Assembly (NCBI RefSeq): GCF_900109145.1
Contig: NZ_FNYY01000033.1
Span: forward strand, 1 to 45,528
DNA length: 45,528 nt
From: Marinovum algicola
GTDB lineage: Bacteria; Pseudomonadota; Alphaproteobacteria; Rhodobacterales; Rhodobacteraceae
Reading direction: 5' to 3'
In this document: positions 31,475 through 39,852 of the stretch, in pieces
How the letters are laid out: the number at the start of each line of letters is the position of its first letter
Position numbering within the stretch: the stretch's first letter is position 1
Translations under genes and position numbers: made by a program
Notes under the pieces: generated by a model
Seen by the model: only the letters and a program-made list of their open reading frames with translations
Told to the model about the DNA's origin: nothing
Databases searched by the model: none

Positions 31475-32830
31475 ATGAGCGGTAGTTTAGAACAGTTTTT
31501 GACGGATCTGTCACGTGGGCTTGAGCGCACGATGGTGGCAGTGAACAAGGAACTCACCTTGCGTCAGCGCATCAAGCGAACCTGGTCCATGCGCCAGTGC
31601 GCTAGGTTTCTCAATGTGAGTATTCAGTATCTGACCAAGTTCGCCAATTCGAGCGATGACTTTCCCGCAGGAGAATATGTTGGAAGAGAGCGTGTTTTCA
31701 CGCTTTCAGAATTGATGCACATGCGGGCCCTTCTGGCAGCCTCGGCAAAGCGGCCGTACGACTACCTGGCCTGGCGGAAGCCTGACGCACCTTTGCCCGT
31801 CATCTCGTTTGCAAGCCAGAAAGGCGGCACCGCCAAAAGTCTGAGCGCCGCGCATTTTGCCCAGTATCTCAGCTTGCACTACGGCATGCGTGTCGGTGTC
31901 ATGGATGCTGACCCCCAAAGTACAATAACGCTCTACTTCGTCGGGGGAGAGGGCCTTCCCCAAATGCCCGACGAAAACACCGCCTCCATGGTGGACTTTG
32001 CTGGACTCTTTCAGTCGGAAGACGCGCCATATACCGACCATGATGCGCAAACGCTCGACAGCTTCTTTCTCAAGACCTCCTGGCCAGGCCTGCGTCTGCT
32101 TCCAGCTCACGGCGAAACATCCGAGGGTGAGATCCAGATTGCGCGGCTTGTCCGCGAAGCCCCCGCAGGAAAGAGCTTTTACCGCTACCTACGCGATGCC
32201 ATCGACCGCTGGAAAGCGGGCCACCCACCGAAAACGCTACCCAACGAATTGGTAGTCGACGGCAAGGTCGACCAGGAGCGGCTCGACACCGCACTAACGG
32301 AGACGCTGGATGTCATCATCATCGACTATCAACCCGCGCTCACACTATTCCAGTTGAATAACGTGATTGCGTCGACTTCGCTGGTCATACCGCAAACCAT
32401 GAAGGGGTTCGACATCGCGACGTTGTCGACCTTTGTGACTGGTCTGCTTGGGATGCTTCAGCACATCCTGGCCCATGAAAGGATCGAGATCGGAACCGGT
32501 GCGAACATGCTGTTGCCAACGATCGTTCAACGGTCCAATGCGCAGGATCTTAACCACATCGGAAACCTGCTAGAACATTGCCCCACGGAGATTCTGCCCG
32601 TGTTTTATCTGCGTTCCGACGCGATCTCGAACGCGTCGGACGTCTATCAGTCCGTATACGAATACGAACCGGACACGCCCGGAAAGCGCAAGGGGATCAA
32701 CCGGTTCATCACGAATGCCGATGCCGTGAACGACGCCATAATATCGCGACTCTGGCCAGGACTCGAACGTGGCTACGCCAATACTTGGATGGACGAATTC
32801 TATGAAGATGACGGCGAGGGTGAAGCATGA
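31475..32830 (+). CDS. repA: RepA, ParA-type partition ATPase of the repABC module
   Basis: The 451-residue protein has an N-terminal helix-turn-helix (about 38-60, MRQCARFLNVSIQYLTKF) and a ParA ATPase domain: deviant Walker A QKGGTAKS (115-122), DADPQS (144-149) and IIIDYQPALTL around residue 280. The second glycine of the usual KGGxGKS/T loop is alanine (A120), and the switch motif lacks the usual IIDxPP, so ATP turnover may be altered. RepA proteins position plasmid copies and repress the rep operon. It overlaps repB by 4 nt (ATGA). Confidence 0.92.
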   Translation: MSGSLEQFLTDLSRGLERTMVAVNKELTLRQRIKRTWSMRQCARFLNVSIQYLTKFANSSDDFPAGEYVGRERVFTLSELMHMRALLAASAKRPYDYLAWRKPDAPLPVISFASQKGGTAKSLSAAHFAQYLSLHYGMRVGVMDADPQSTITLYFVGGEGLPQMPDENTASMVDFAGLFQSEDAPYTDHDAQTLDSFFLKTSWPGLRLLPAHGETSEGEIQIARLVREAPAGKSFYRYLRDAIDRWKAGHPPKTLPNELVVDGKVDQERLDTALTETLDVIIIDYQPALTLFQLNNVIASTSLVIPQTMKGFDIATLSTFVTGLLGMLQHILAHERIEIGTGANMLLPTIVQRSNAQDLNHIGNLLEHCPTEILPVFYLRSDAISNASDVYQSVYEYEPDTPGKRKGINRFITNADAVNDAIISRLWPGLERGYANTWMDEFYEDDGEGEA

Positions 32831-33849
32831 AACGCAGTATTCCAAGGTCGCTGGTCAGCAAGGCTACCAATCTCGATACAAACAAGGAACGTGCGAGCGG
32901 TTCCGAAGGCAGGACAGAATCGAGTGATGCTGTTTCGACTCCTTTTAAGGGGGCCGGCAGTGCCTGGAAATCAGGAGCGCTTGCGCAGTCGCAAGCTGCA
33001 GTAGAGCGAAGCAGAGCCGAGCTTTGTTTGGATATCCTCAACGGTCGCCACGAGATAAGCCTGTCGCCAGATCAAATCTCCGATCCGATGGGAACCGACC
33101 GCCGACAAGACTGGATGTCCCAGGAAGCCTTCAGGTCTTTGGTAAACAGCATCGCTTCGAACGGGCAGGACACGCCCATTCTAGTGTGGCCGGAGGATCC
33201 GGATTGGCAGCCGGATCCGTTGGACCCGTCGAATATCGCGGGGGTTCCATTCGTGATGCTGACAGGACGCCGCCGACTGGCTGCCGCGTCAGAGCTCGGT
33301 GTACCCCTTCGTGCAATCCTTGCCCCGCCTGACGCGCGAAACGCTGAGAACAGCAAGTTTGAGATGTTGTTTCTGCGGTTTCGCGAGAATGAGGAGCGCG
33401 AGAATCTCAGCCCTTTTGAGCGATTGGTTTCGATTGGAGAAATGTATGAGACGCTGGCTTCTGGCGAAGAGAAACTGACAGCTGTGGCCTTCGCCAAGAA
33501 AATTGGTGTGCATGAGAGCCTAGTCTCGCGAGCACGGTCCGTTTTCGCTGCGCAGGATCAAATCTTGAACACGTTCAAGAACGTCTACGACATGAGCTTT
33601 CGCGATTTACAGGGTGCCTTAGCGAGCTTGGAGAGAACGAACAAAGCCAAGCCAAAACCAAAGACAAAGCCCCAAAAACTCACCGTAAAGCGCAAGGTGG
33701 GCAACCGAAATCTTTCGGTCACTTCCGTCGATGGAAACCTATCAATCAAGGTTGCAGGAGTGCCGATTGACCAAGAGCGTCTCGAAAAGCTTGGAGACTT
33801 AGTCGCAAACTATTTGAACGTCGAAGACACGGAGAAAGATACCGACTGA
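32827..33849 (+). CDS. repB: RepB, ParB-type centromere-binding protein of the repABC module
   Basis: The 340-residue protein has the ParB layout: a CTP-binding N-terminal domain with the ParB box GRRRLAAASELG (about 140-152) and RFRENEERENLSPFE; a helix-turn-helix (TAVAFAKKIGVHESLVSRARS, about 220-240, landmark KKIGVHESLVSRA); a lysine/proline-rich linker (KPKPKTKPQK); and a C-terminal dimerisation part. It should bind the palindromic parS copies and work with RepA. A second parS-like core lies in its own coding sequence. Confidence 0.92.
   Translation: MKRSIPRSLVSKATNLDTNKERASGSEGRTESSDAVSTPFKGAGSAWKSGALAQSQAAVERSRAELCLDILNGRHEISLSPDQISDPMGTDRRQDWMSQEAFRSLVNSIASNGQDTPILVWPEDPDWQPDPLDPSNIAGVPFVMLTGRRRLAAASELGVPLRAILAPPDARNAENSKFEMLFLRFRENEERENLSPFERLVSIGEMYETLASGEEKLTAVAFAKKIGVHESLVSRARSVFAAQDQILNTFKNVYDMSFRDLQGALASLERTNKAKPKPKTKPQKLTVKRKVGNRNLSVTSVDGNLSIKVAGVPIDQERLEKLGDLVANYLNVEDTEKDTD
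33563..33580. promoter_or_regulatory. Second parS-like dyad inside repB
   Basis: TCTTGAACACGTTCAAGA repeats the core of the 36-bp palindrome at 31305-31340 with one base changed in the centre (CACG for CGCG). Its location within the coding sequence, with arms preserved, suggests selection for RepB binding in addition to coding. Confidence 0.55.
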
Positions 33850-33922
33850 AGACAGCGTTGGTGAGATGTTCTTCGGAACGATGAGGCAAGGAGCAAAAAG
33901 GAACGACAAGTGAATTAACGGC

Positions 33923-33958
33923 AAAAGAAAAGCCCCCAAGCGGTGTGGCCTGAGAGCT
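33923..33958 (-). terminator. Intrinsic terminator of the antisense ctRNA
   Basis: Read on the minus strand, AGCTCTCAG pairs (with G-U pairs) with TTGGGGGCT around a 10-nt loop, and TTTTCTTTT follows. This is a rho-independent terminator in the position expected for the repABC counter-transcribed RNA. Confidence 0.65.
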
Positions 33959-33977
33959 GATCTTAATGGTTTGGTCG
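33923..33977 (-). ncRNA. Counter-transcribed RNA (incompatibility RNA) between repB and repC
   Basis: A minus-strand transcript of roughly 50-55 nt is predicted from the promoter at 33983-34011 to the terminator at 33923-33958. In repABC plasmids a small antisense RNA of this size in the repB-repC gap pairs with the repC leader and limits RepC synthesis, setting copy number and incompatibility. The match in place, orientation and length is good. Exact ends are estimates. Confidence 0.7.
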
Positions 33978-33982
33978 CCTTC

Positions 33983-34011
33983 AAGATAGGTCTCACAGGA
34001 TTCACTGTCAA
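33983..34011 (-). promoter_or_regulatory. Promoter of the ctRNA
   Basis: On the minus strand, TTGACA (plus strand 34006-34011) and TATCTT (plus strand 33983-33988) are spaced by exactly 17 nt, close to the sigma-70 consensus. Confidence 0.72.
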
Positions 34012-34075
34012 CGACGAACGCTTCTGAGCGAACGGCTTTCTTTTGCCTCCACATAACCGGAGGTGAGATACAGGC

Positions 34076-35356
34076 ATGAAACATACAGGTTGGCGCAAGC
34101 CGACACCGGGTCTTGGGGTTGCTGAGCAGCTTGCCCAAGCCGGTGAAAAGGTAGCAGTACCTAAAACACGAGCATTTGTCGCGCTCAAACGCGTTGGGGC
34201 CCATATCGGCCTGAAGGCTGGCGACATGATGCTCCTCGATACCCTGGGGGCCTTCACTCAGGCTCAGGACTGGGCGGAGGGGCAGCGCCCGATCGTCTGG
34301 GCGTCGAACGCCTATCTGATGGAGCAGACGGGCTTTTCCCTGTCGGCCCTCAAGCGCCACGCGCGGCGTCTTGCTGAGATCGGCGTGATTTCCTTCCAGG
34401 ATAGCCCCAATGGCAAGCGGTGGGGCCGCAGGGACGCCGATGGGCGCATCATTGAGGCTTACGGCTTTGATCTGTCGCCGCTTTCAGCCCGTGTCGAGGA
34501 GTTCGAACAGCTTCATGCCGAGCTGCAGGCTGAACGCGAGCTCTGCCAGCGCCTGAAGCGCCAGATCACGGTTGCGCGCCGGATGATCCGAGCCCGGATT
34601 GAAGCGGCTATCAGCAGCGCGCTGCGCGGGCCCTGGAGCCAATTCACGGGGCTTTTTGAGGAGCTTCTGGACCGGCTTCCGCGTCGCCATGAAGCGTCCG
34701 AGCAGCTTGCTCGGCTCCTGACGTGGTTCAAGGAGCTCCAGGAGGGGGTCGAGGCGGCCTATCTCAAGGCAACTGAGGTCATTCAAACTGTGGAAAACAC
34801 GCCCGAAACCAAGGAACAAGTTTCTGGGAAGACTCAAGAAATGAACCCCAGGGAGGTCATTTCCGAACCTCATATACTAATTACAAATCAACTTAATCCT
34901 GTAACTAGTAATTCCTCTGAAAAAGAGGAAGCGGCAGGTGTGGTGCCCAATGCCGAACCCGAAGAGCGGGTTGATAGGGAGTTGGAAGACTGGGTTGCTG
35001 AGGTACGCAAGAAGCGGACAGCGCTCGACCTGCCGACAATCATGCAGGCCTGTCCGGAATTCGTGTCCTGGGCGCGCAATATGGGTGGATTCCTGAAGGA
35101 TTGGGGCGATCTGCACCGCGTTGCCGGGCAACTCAGGCCGATGATCGGGATCTCGGAGCATGCCTGGAACGTCGCGCAGGACCGAATGGGGACCCAAGTG
35201 GCCACGGCCGCATTTGCGCTCGTCTTCGAGAAGCACAGTACCGGTGAGGTTGCCTCTCCGGGTGGATATCTTCGGGGCATGGTGGAGAAGGCCGGGGCAG
35301 GGGAGCTGCATCTGGAGCGCAGCTTTTATGGCAGGCTCAACGGGCAGGCCGCATGA
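34076..35356 (+). CDS. repC: RepC replication initiator
   Basis: The 426-residue protein matches RepC of repABC plasmids: N-terminal GWRKPTPGL, a winged-helix DNA-binding region (about 60-140, SNAYLMEQTGFSLSALKRHARR landmark), a poorly conserved middle, and the conserved C terminus AAFALVFEKHSTGEVASPGGYLRGM. It initiates replication, usually from an origin inside its own gene. A GGAGGTGAG ribosome-binding site lies about 8 nt upstream. The middle section is AT-rich (34868-34926), the likely origin. Its synthesis should be limited by the ctRNA. Confidence 0.92.
   Translation: MKHTGWRKPTPGLGVAEQLAQAGEKVAVPKTRAFVALKRVGAHIGLKAGDMMLLDTLGAFTQAQDWAEGQRPIVWASNAYLMEQTGFSLSALKRHARRLAEIGVISFQDSPNGKRWGRRDADGRIIEAYGFDLSPLSARVEEFEQLHAELQAERELCQRLKRQITVARRMIRARIEAAISSALRGPWSQFTGLFEELLDRLPRRHEASEQLARLLTWFKELQEGVEAAYLKATEVIQTVENTPETKEQVSGKTQEMNPREVISEPHILITNQLNPVTSNSSEKEEAAGVVPNAEPEERVDRELEDWVAEVRKKRTALDLPTIMQACPEFVSWARNMGGFLKDWGDLHRVAGQLRPMIGISEHAWNVAQDRMGTQVATAAFALVFEKHSTGEVASPGGYLRGMVEKAGAGELHLERSFYGRLNGQAA
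34868..34926. other. AT-rich segment inside repC, putative replication origin (oriV)
   Basis: A run of about 60 bp with strongly lowered GC (for example CATATACTAATTAC and AACTAGTAATTCC) breaks the GC-rich repC sequence. It encodes a low-complexity linker (about residues 265-285). In characterised repABC plasmids the origin lies in such an AT-rich part of repC. Confidence 0.55.
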
Positions 35357-35729
35357 TCGGGCAAGATTGAGAAATACCACGCGTTCGCAGCTTTAAGCAG
35401 GCCTGTAGAGATATTCTTTGCCGATCTGGAGGGCCATCTAACTATTTGATCTATATCAATAATATCGAATCTGATGCGAGATACTGCCGATGCTCTTTGC
35501 CGATCTTTCATCCCCAACTGGCTCTGCTGATCCAAATCAAGAGCTTCGGTAGACGTGCCGGCATTGAGTCCTGTGGTGAGGACTCAATGGTTTTGCCAAG
35601 AACGGGTCCGGACCCGTAGAAAGTGAAAGTGTTCTTCGGGTTTTGTGACTGACGGATGAGGGGCTTTGGGGTCCCTCAGATGGGTCCGGGCCGGGTTCCG
35701 GTCTGCCGTTCCGGATGAAGGGCATTCCC
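35357..35729. other. Non-coding stretch after repC with an 11-bp perfect hairpin
   Basis: No gene is recognised in this stretch. CATTGAGTCCT (35562-35572) pairs perfectly with AGGACTCAATG (35579-35589) around a 6-nt loop. Only a short GTTTTG follows, so it is at best a weak terminator for the rep operon, or a protein-binding site. Confidence 0.5.
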
Positions 35730-36200
35730 ATGCAAACAGGTGTCTTGCGCGTGCTCCGCGCAACCGCCGCCTCCTGGTGGCGGCATAGAGAGCTGCGCCG
35801 AACTGGCCAGACGGCGCTGGCACAGCGGCTCGAACGCCAGACCGTCCTGCGTGATCTCGGCTATCTGAAGCAGGCGGCGTCATTGCCAAACGCGCATGTG
35901 ATCTGCGGGGAGAGTGGGACATTCCTCCATCTCGGTTGGACCACCGTGTCGACCTTCGCGCCGATCGAGCGCTTTCCCTCGGCCGCCCTCGCGGTCGCAC
36001 GAGGGACCCCGTGCATCGATATCCGACCCGTCACCGATGCCATCGCCTTCGCGAACCTGCCGCGGGTGGCGCAGGACGGGTCGGTCGACCTTGAACCTTG
36101 GGGTCCTGGCAAGTCCGTCTCGCTGACCACCTACATCGACATGGTCGAAGGGTTCGGCGCGAGGATCCTCAACGATCCGCGGTCCCATCAGTCAGCCTGA
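35730..36200 (+). CDS. Hypothetical plasmid protein (156 residues)
   Basis: I do not recognise this protein. The N-terminal third is basic and helical (VLRATAASWWRHRELRRTGQTALAQRLERQTVLRDLGYL landmarks RATAASWWRHRELRR), the rest mixed. I prefer the ATG at 35730, with AAGG 8 nt upstream, over the in-frame ATG at 35715. It lies 40 nt before the ArdC gene and probably belongs to the same plasmid accessory block. Confidence 0.6.
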   Translation: MQTGVLRVLRATAASWWRHRELRRTGQTALAQRLERQTVLRDLGYLKQAASLPNAHVICGESGTFLHLGWTTVSTFAPIERFPSAALAVARGTPCIDIRPVTDAIAFANLPRVAQDGSVDLEPWGPGKSVSLTTYIDMVEGFGARILNDPRSHQSA

Positions 36201-36240
36201 TCACCACTTACTCTCACCAAAACTCGAAAGGAGGCCAGCC

Positions 36241-37179
36241 ATGGCCCGATCCCGCACGACCAAATTTGATGCCTCCGAGGTCATCACAAACGAAATCATC
36301 CGTATCATCGGGCGCGGCGTGCTGCCGTGGCGAAAGCCCTGGACCGCAGGCGGCAGCTCTCGCCCCCTGCGCGTGGGCAGTGAACCCTACCAGGGAGTGA
36401 ACAACTTCCTGCTGACGATGCGGACCGTGATGGCGGGCCACAGCTCTCCCTTCTGGATGACGTTGCCGCAAGCCAATGCCTTGGACGCAAAGGTCCGTAA
36501 GGGCGAGAGGTCCTCTGTCGTCGTTTATTACGGTCAAAGCCGCAAAGACACGGGCGGCCAGGACGACCGCAGCGATGGCGATGATCGCTCCGAGGAAGCC
36601 CGCGTCTTCCGTTTCCAGAAATCCTATCGCGTGTTCAACGCCTGCCAGATCGAGGGCTTGCCCGACAGTTTCTACCCTGACCCGGAGCCCGTGCCCGAGC
36701 ATCCGCCTTCCGAGCCCATCCCGCACATGCAGGCGTTTTTCGATGCCATCGACATCACGACCGTCTTCACAGGAACGGAAGCGTACTACCTGCCGCCCGT
36801 GGACAAGGTCTACATGCCGTCCATCACGCGGTTTCAGGACCCGCGCAATTTCTACGGGGTCTGGGCCCATGAGCTGGCCCATGCCACGAAAGCCCCCCAT
36901 CGACTGAACCGTGATTTCGGTCTCTCGAAGTTTGGCAACACCTCTTACGCGCGCGAGGAGATCGTCGCGGAACTGACCTCGGTGTTCTTGGGGCAAACGC
37001 TCGGCTTCACGGCGCATACGCTGGAGATGAATGCCGCCTACCTGCACAACTGGTTGCGCGTCCTTCGGTCTGACAAAGGCGCGATCTTCCGGCACGCCGC
37101 CGATGCGCAGCGCGCCTGCGACTACCTGATCGCCAGATCGGAGGCGGGCAGGGCAGGGGAGGTCGACCAGGCCGCTTGA
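36241..37179 (+). CDS. ardC: ArdC-type antirestriction protein
   Basis: The 312-residue protein has an N-terminal ssDNA-binding domain (about 1-140, ITNEIIRIIGRGVLPWRKPW) and a C-terminal zinc metallopeptidase-like domain with HELAH at 210-214 and the downstream EEIVAELTS glutamates around 240. ArdC proteins protect incoming single-stranded plasmid DNA from restriction during conjugation. The ribosome-binding site is strong (AAAGGAGG). It is next to a DUF3768 gene and a ParB-like gene, a common plasmid grouping. Confidence 0.9.
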   Translation: MARSRTTKFDASEVITNEIIRIIGRGVLPWRKPWTAGGSSRPLRVGSEPYQGVNNFLLTMRTVMAGHSSPFWMTLPQANALDAKVRKGERSSVVVYYGQSRKDTGGQDDRSDGDDRSEEARVFRFQKSYRVFNACQIEGLPDSFYPDPEPVPEHPPSEPIPHMQAFFDAIDITTVFTGTEAYYLPPVDKVYMPSITRFQDPRNFYGVWAHELAHATKAPHRLNRDFGLSKFGNTSYAREEIVAELTSVFLGQTLGFTAHTLEMNAAYLHNWLRVLRSDKGAIFRHAADAQRACDYLIARSEAGRAGEVDQAA

Positions 37180-37249
37180 GGGAATGTGTCTCGGCAAAGG
37201 GAAAGCAGGCTTTGGGAAGGGTGTTTCAAACTTCTCAAAGGACAGACCC

Positions 37250-37639
37250 ATGACCTCCGTAGCACAGCCTCTGACAGACCGCCCAGACCCCGCCGTAATC
37301 GCCGATCAGAACGATGCTTTCCGCAAGCTCGCCTGCCTCGGGATAGCGCCAGAGGCGCCCATACAAGGCCGCATGCATGTGACTCGCTCGCTCATGGAGG
37401 CCGGTGAAGGCTTCATGGCCGAGGCGGTGAAGGCAACCGGTGAGTTTGCCACATTCGAGCCCGAGAATGATCCCGAAGGATGGCATGATTTCGGGGCAGT
37501 CACGGTCCGCGGCGAGACCGTGTTCTGGAAGATTGATCTCTATGAGGCAGATTCGGATTTCCGCTACGGGGCCGAGACCCCGGACAACCCCGCCACGACC
37601 ATGCGCGTGCTGACCATCCTGCTGGCGCGCGACTGGTAG
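37250..37639 (+). CDS. DUF3768 family protein
   Basis: The 129-residue protein fits DUF3768: IADQNDAFR near the N terminus, HDFGAVTVRGETVFWKID and TMRVLTILLA at the end. Function is unknown; the family is frequent on alphaproteobacterial plasmids next to ardC and large parB-like genes. The start at 37250 has AAAGGA upstream; a longer in-frame form is not supported. Confidence 0.8.
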   Translation: MTSVAQPLTDRPDPAVIADQNDAFRKLACLGIAPEAPIQGRMHVTRSLMEAGEGFMAEAVKATGEFATFEPENDPEGWHDFGAVTVRGETVFWKIDLYEADSDFRYGAETPDNPATTMRVLTILLARDW

Positions 37640-37680
37640 GCGAGGGGACACCCCCCAAACCTTACACGTCAAGCAATGAC

Positions 37681-37721
37681 GGCCCACTGACCCCTCAAAG
37701 GGAAAGTGGGCCTTTTGTTGT
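37681..37721 (+). terminator. Intrinsic terminator after the DUF3768 gene
   Basis: GGCCCACT (37681-37688) pairs perfectly with AGTGGGCC (37705-37712), followed by TTTTGTTGTGTT. A shorter, less perfect relative of this sequence (GAAAGCGGGCTTTTTG) occurs at about 42620-42640, before another gene of the block. Confidence 0.7.
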
Positions 37722-37797
37722 GTTGATCCCTGAAGACGGGGATTGGCCGCGCATCTGAATGCGCGGGCCGCTCCAAACCCACCGAAAAGGAAACCCC

Positions 37798-39780
37798 ATG
37801 ACCACAAGCTTCAAACCCGTCTCCGTCGCCATCGGCGATCTGGTCCCACATCCCGCCAATGTGCGCAGCAACTCGCCGGAAACTTATGAGCCCGAGAACA
37901 TCGCGCATCTGAAGGGGAGCATCGCTGTGCTGGGCCTGCTCCAGCCGCTTCTTGTCCAGAAGCTCGACGGCAAGTACGCTGTCCTCGCCGGCGGCCGGCG
38001 CCATGCAGCCCTGAAGGAGCTGATCGCCGACAATGCCAGCAAGGGGTTCACGGCGAAAACCAAGGTGGACTGCCGCCTTGTGCCGGAGGAGTGCGACGTC
38101 ACCACGGCGCTGTCACTCGCAGAGAACATCACCCAGGCACCGATGAATGCCATCGACGAGTTTGAGGCCTTCGCCCGAATGATGGAGGTCGACGGCCAGA
38201 CGCCCGAGACGATCGCAAAGACCTTCGGCACCACGGTGGCGGCCGTGAAAGGCCGGTTGCGCTATGGCCTGATCCACCCCGACATCCGCGCCGCAGCCCG
38301 GGGCAAGGTGATCACGCTCGACACGATGAAGGCCTTCGCTGAGCATCCAAGCCAGGAGGCGCAGCGCGAGGTCTTCGAGGCGCTCACGAAAGACGGCGGC
38401 TATCTGCAGGCCTATACCGTGCGTCAGGCGCTCAAATCCCGCGGGGTGCAGGTCAGCGATGATATCGGGGCCTTCGTGCGTGCGGACTACGAGGCACGCG
38501 GCGGCGCTGTCGCGGCTGACCTTCTGGAAGAGCATTCCGTGCTTGAGGATACGGCGCTGGTCGAAACCATCCTGCTCGAGAAGCTCGGTGCCGCCGCCGA
38601 GGAGGCCCGTGTGAGGTTGGGCTTTGCCTGGGCCGATGCGGTGGTGCTCTATGATTACGCGACCATGGCCGACTACGGCCGCGTCTATCCCGGCCCGATC
38701 GAACCGGATGAGGCTGCCCAGAAGCGCATTGAGGACATCACCGCCGAACTTGAGAAATTGCAACTCGAGATGGAGGATGAGGATCTCGAGGACGGTGCCT
38801 ACAATGCCCTTTACGAGCGCGTCGACGCTCTGGAAGAGGAAGCGTGCGATCTGCAGGAGGCCTACAGCGCCGAGGACCTCGCACGGTCTGGGGTGATCGC
38901 CTCGTGGCAGGGTGGGCAGATCACGCTCCATGTTGGCCTCGTCCGCCCCGAGGACACCGTCAAAGAGGAGGGCGCACGCGGCTCCTCAAGTAACCCGACG
39001 GGGGAGGAGGCCCCGGACGCCGGCGAAATCACTTATCAAGCTTCACTGGCCGAGGACCTCAAGACCGAGCGAGCCATGGCCCTTGGCGCCGCGATGGCGC
39101 TGCATCCGGAAGCCACGCTCGATCTGACGCTCTTCAAGCTGGTCAGTGACGTTCTGGCCAGCGGCCTGAGTGTCACGCAGGCGATCAAGATCGATGCCCG
39201 CAAGGAATACCGCAGCCATGCCAAGATGGACGAGATCGACGAGACCTCGCTCGAGCAGGTGGCGGCGGCGCATGATGCGCTTGATCTGTCCTGGCTCGAT
39301 GACACCCGCGCGCCCGCCGATCAGTTCGCGGCGTTTCGCGCGCTGGAGGCCGGCGAGAAGACCAAGCTCGTGGCCTATGCTACGGCCAGCACCACGCAGT
39401 CCTGCTTCGCGCGGGACCGCCAGCGCGACAGCCTGATGCATGCGTTCGAGATCGAGATCATGCCCGACATCCGCGCCCACTTGACGCCGAATGCGGCGCT
39501 CTTCAACCGCTTCAAGAAGGCTTGGCTCCTGAAGATCCTCGGCGAGGATCTGGGTCTCGCCCAGGAGGCGGTGACGCTGGCCTCGTCGAGCAAGAAGGAG
39601 ATCGTCGCCTTTTGTGACAAGCTCTTCGCCGAGCCCTTCGCCACGCTTACGGACGCGCAGCGCGCTGCCGTAGCCGCCTGGTGCCCGCCCATGATGCAGA
39701 CCGCCGGTGTCGCCTGTGATGAGGCGGAGCCCGCTGCGGAAACCCCCGAGCCTGACAGCGAGGTCGCGCAAGCGGCCTGA
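37798..39780 (+). CDS. Large ParB/RepB/Spo0J-family protein (660 residues)
   Basis: The N-terminal 210 residues match ParB: IGDLVPHPANVR, the ParB box AGGRRHAALKEL (about 62-73), LSLAENITQAPMNAIDEFEAF, and a helix-turn-helix around 140-160. The long C-terminal part, with an acidic coiled-coil segment (ITAELEKLQLEMEDEDLED, about 315-335), is not a usual ParB dimerisation domain. No ParA partner is adjacent and the rep module already has RepB, so it is probably not the partition protein; related large proteins recur in conjugative-plasmid blocks. The start has AAAGGA upstream. Confidence 0.82.
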   Translation: MTTSFKPVSVAIGDLVPHPANVRSNSPETYEPENIAHLKGSIAVLGLLQPLLVQKLDGKYAVLAGGRRHAALKELIADNASKGFTAKTKVDCRLVPEECDVTTALSLAENITQAPMNAIDEFEAFARMMEVDGQTPETIAKTFGTTVAAVKGRLRYGLIHPDIRAAARGKVITLDTMKAFAEHPSQEAQREVFEALTKDGGYLQAYTVRQALKSRGVQVSDDIGAFVRADYEARGGAVAADLLEEHSVLEDTALVETILLEKLGAAAEEARVRLGFAWADAVVLYDYATMADYGRVYPGPIEPDEAAQKRIEDITAELEKLQLEMEDEDLEDGAYNALYERVDALEEEACDLQEAYSAEDLARSGVIASWQGGQITLHVGLVRPEDTVKEEGARGSSSNPTGEEAPDAGEITYQASLAEDLKTERAMALGAAMALHPEATLDLTLFKLVSDVLASGLSVTQAIKIDARKEYRSHAKMDEIDETSLEQVAAAHDALDLSWLDDTRAPADQFAAFRALEAGEKTKLVAYATASTTQSCFARDRQRDSLMHAFEIEIMPDIRAHLTPNAALFNRFKKAWLLKILGEDLGLAQEAVTLASSSKKEIVAFCDKLFAEPFATLTDAQRAAVAAWCPPMMQTAGVACDEAEPAAETPEPDSEVAQAA

Positions 39781-39789
39781 GTCCTCACG

Positions 39790-39821
39790 CGACCCGCGCG
39801 AGGCATTCCCCGCGCGGGTCG
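39790..39821. repeat. Perfect 11-bp GC-rich hairpin between two block genes
   Basis: CGACCCGCGCG (39790-39800) pairs with CGCGCGGGTCG (39811-39821) around a 10-nt loop. No T-run follows, so it may shape mRNA stability or attenuate read-through. Confidence 0.5.
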
Positions 39822-39852
39822 ACCCTCCCACACCCAACCGAAAGACATCCTC

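Noticed and set aside
37798-39780. Treating the 660-residue ParB-like protein as the plasmid partition protein
   Set aside because: The repABC module already has RepB next to a palindromic site; this protein lacks a ParA partner and a normal ParB C terminus.
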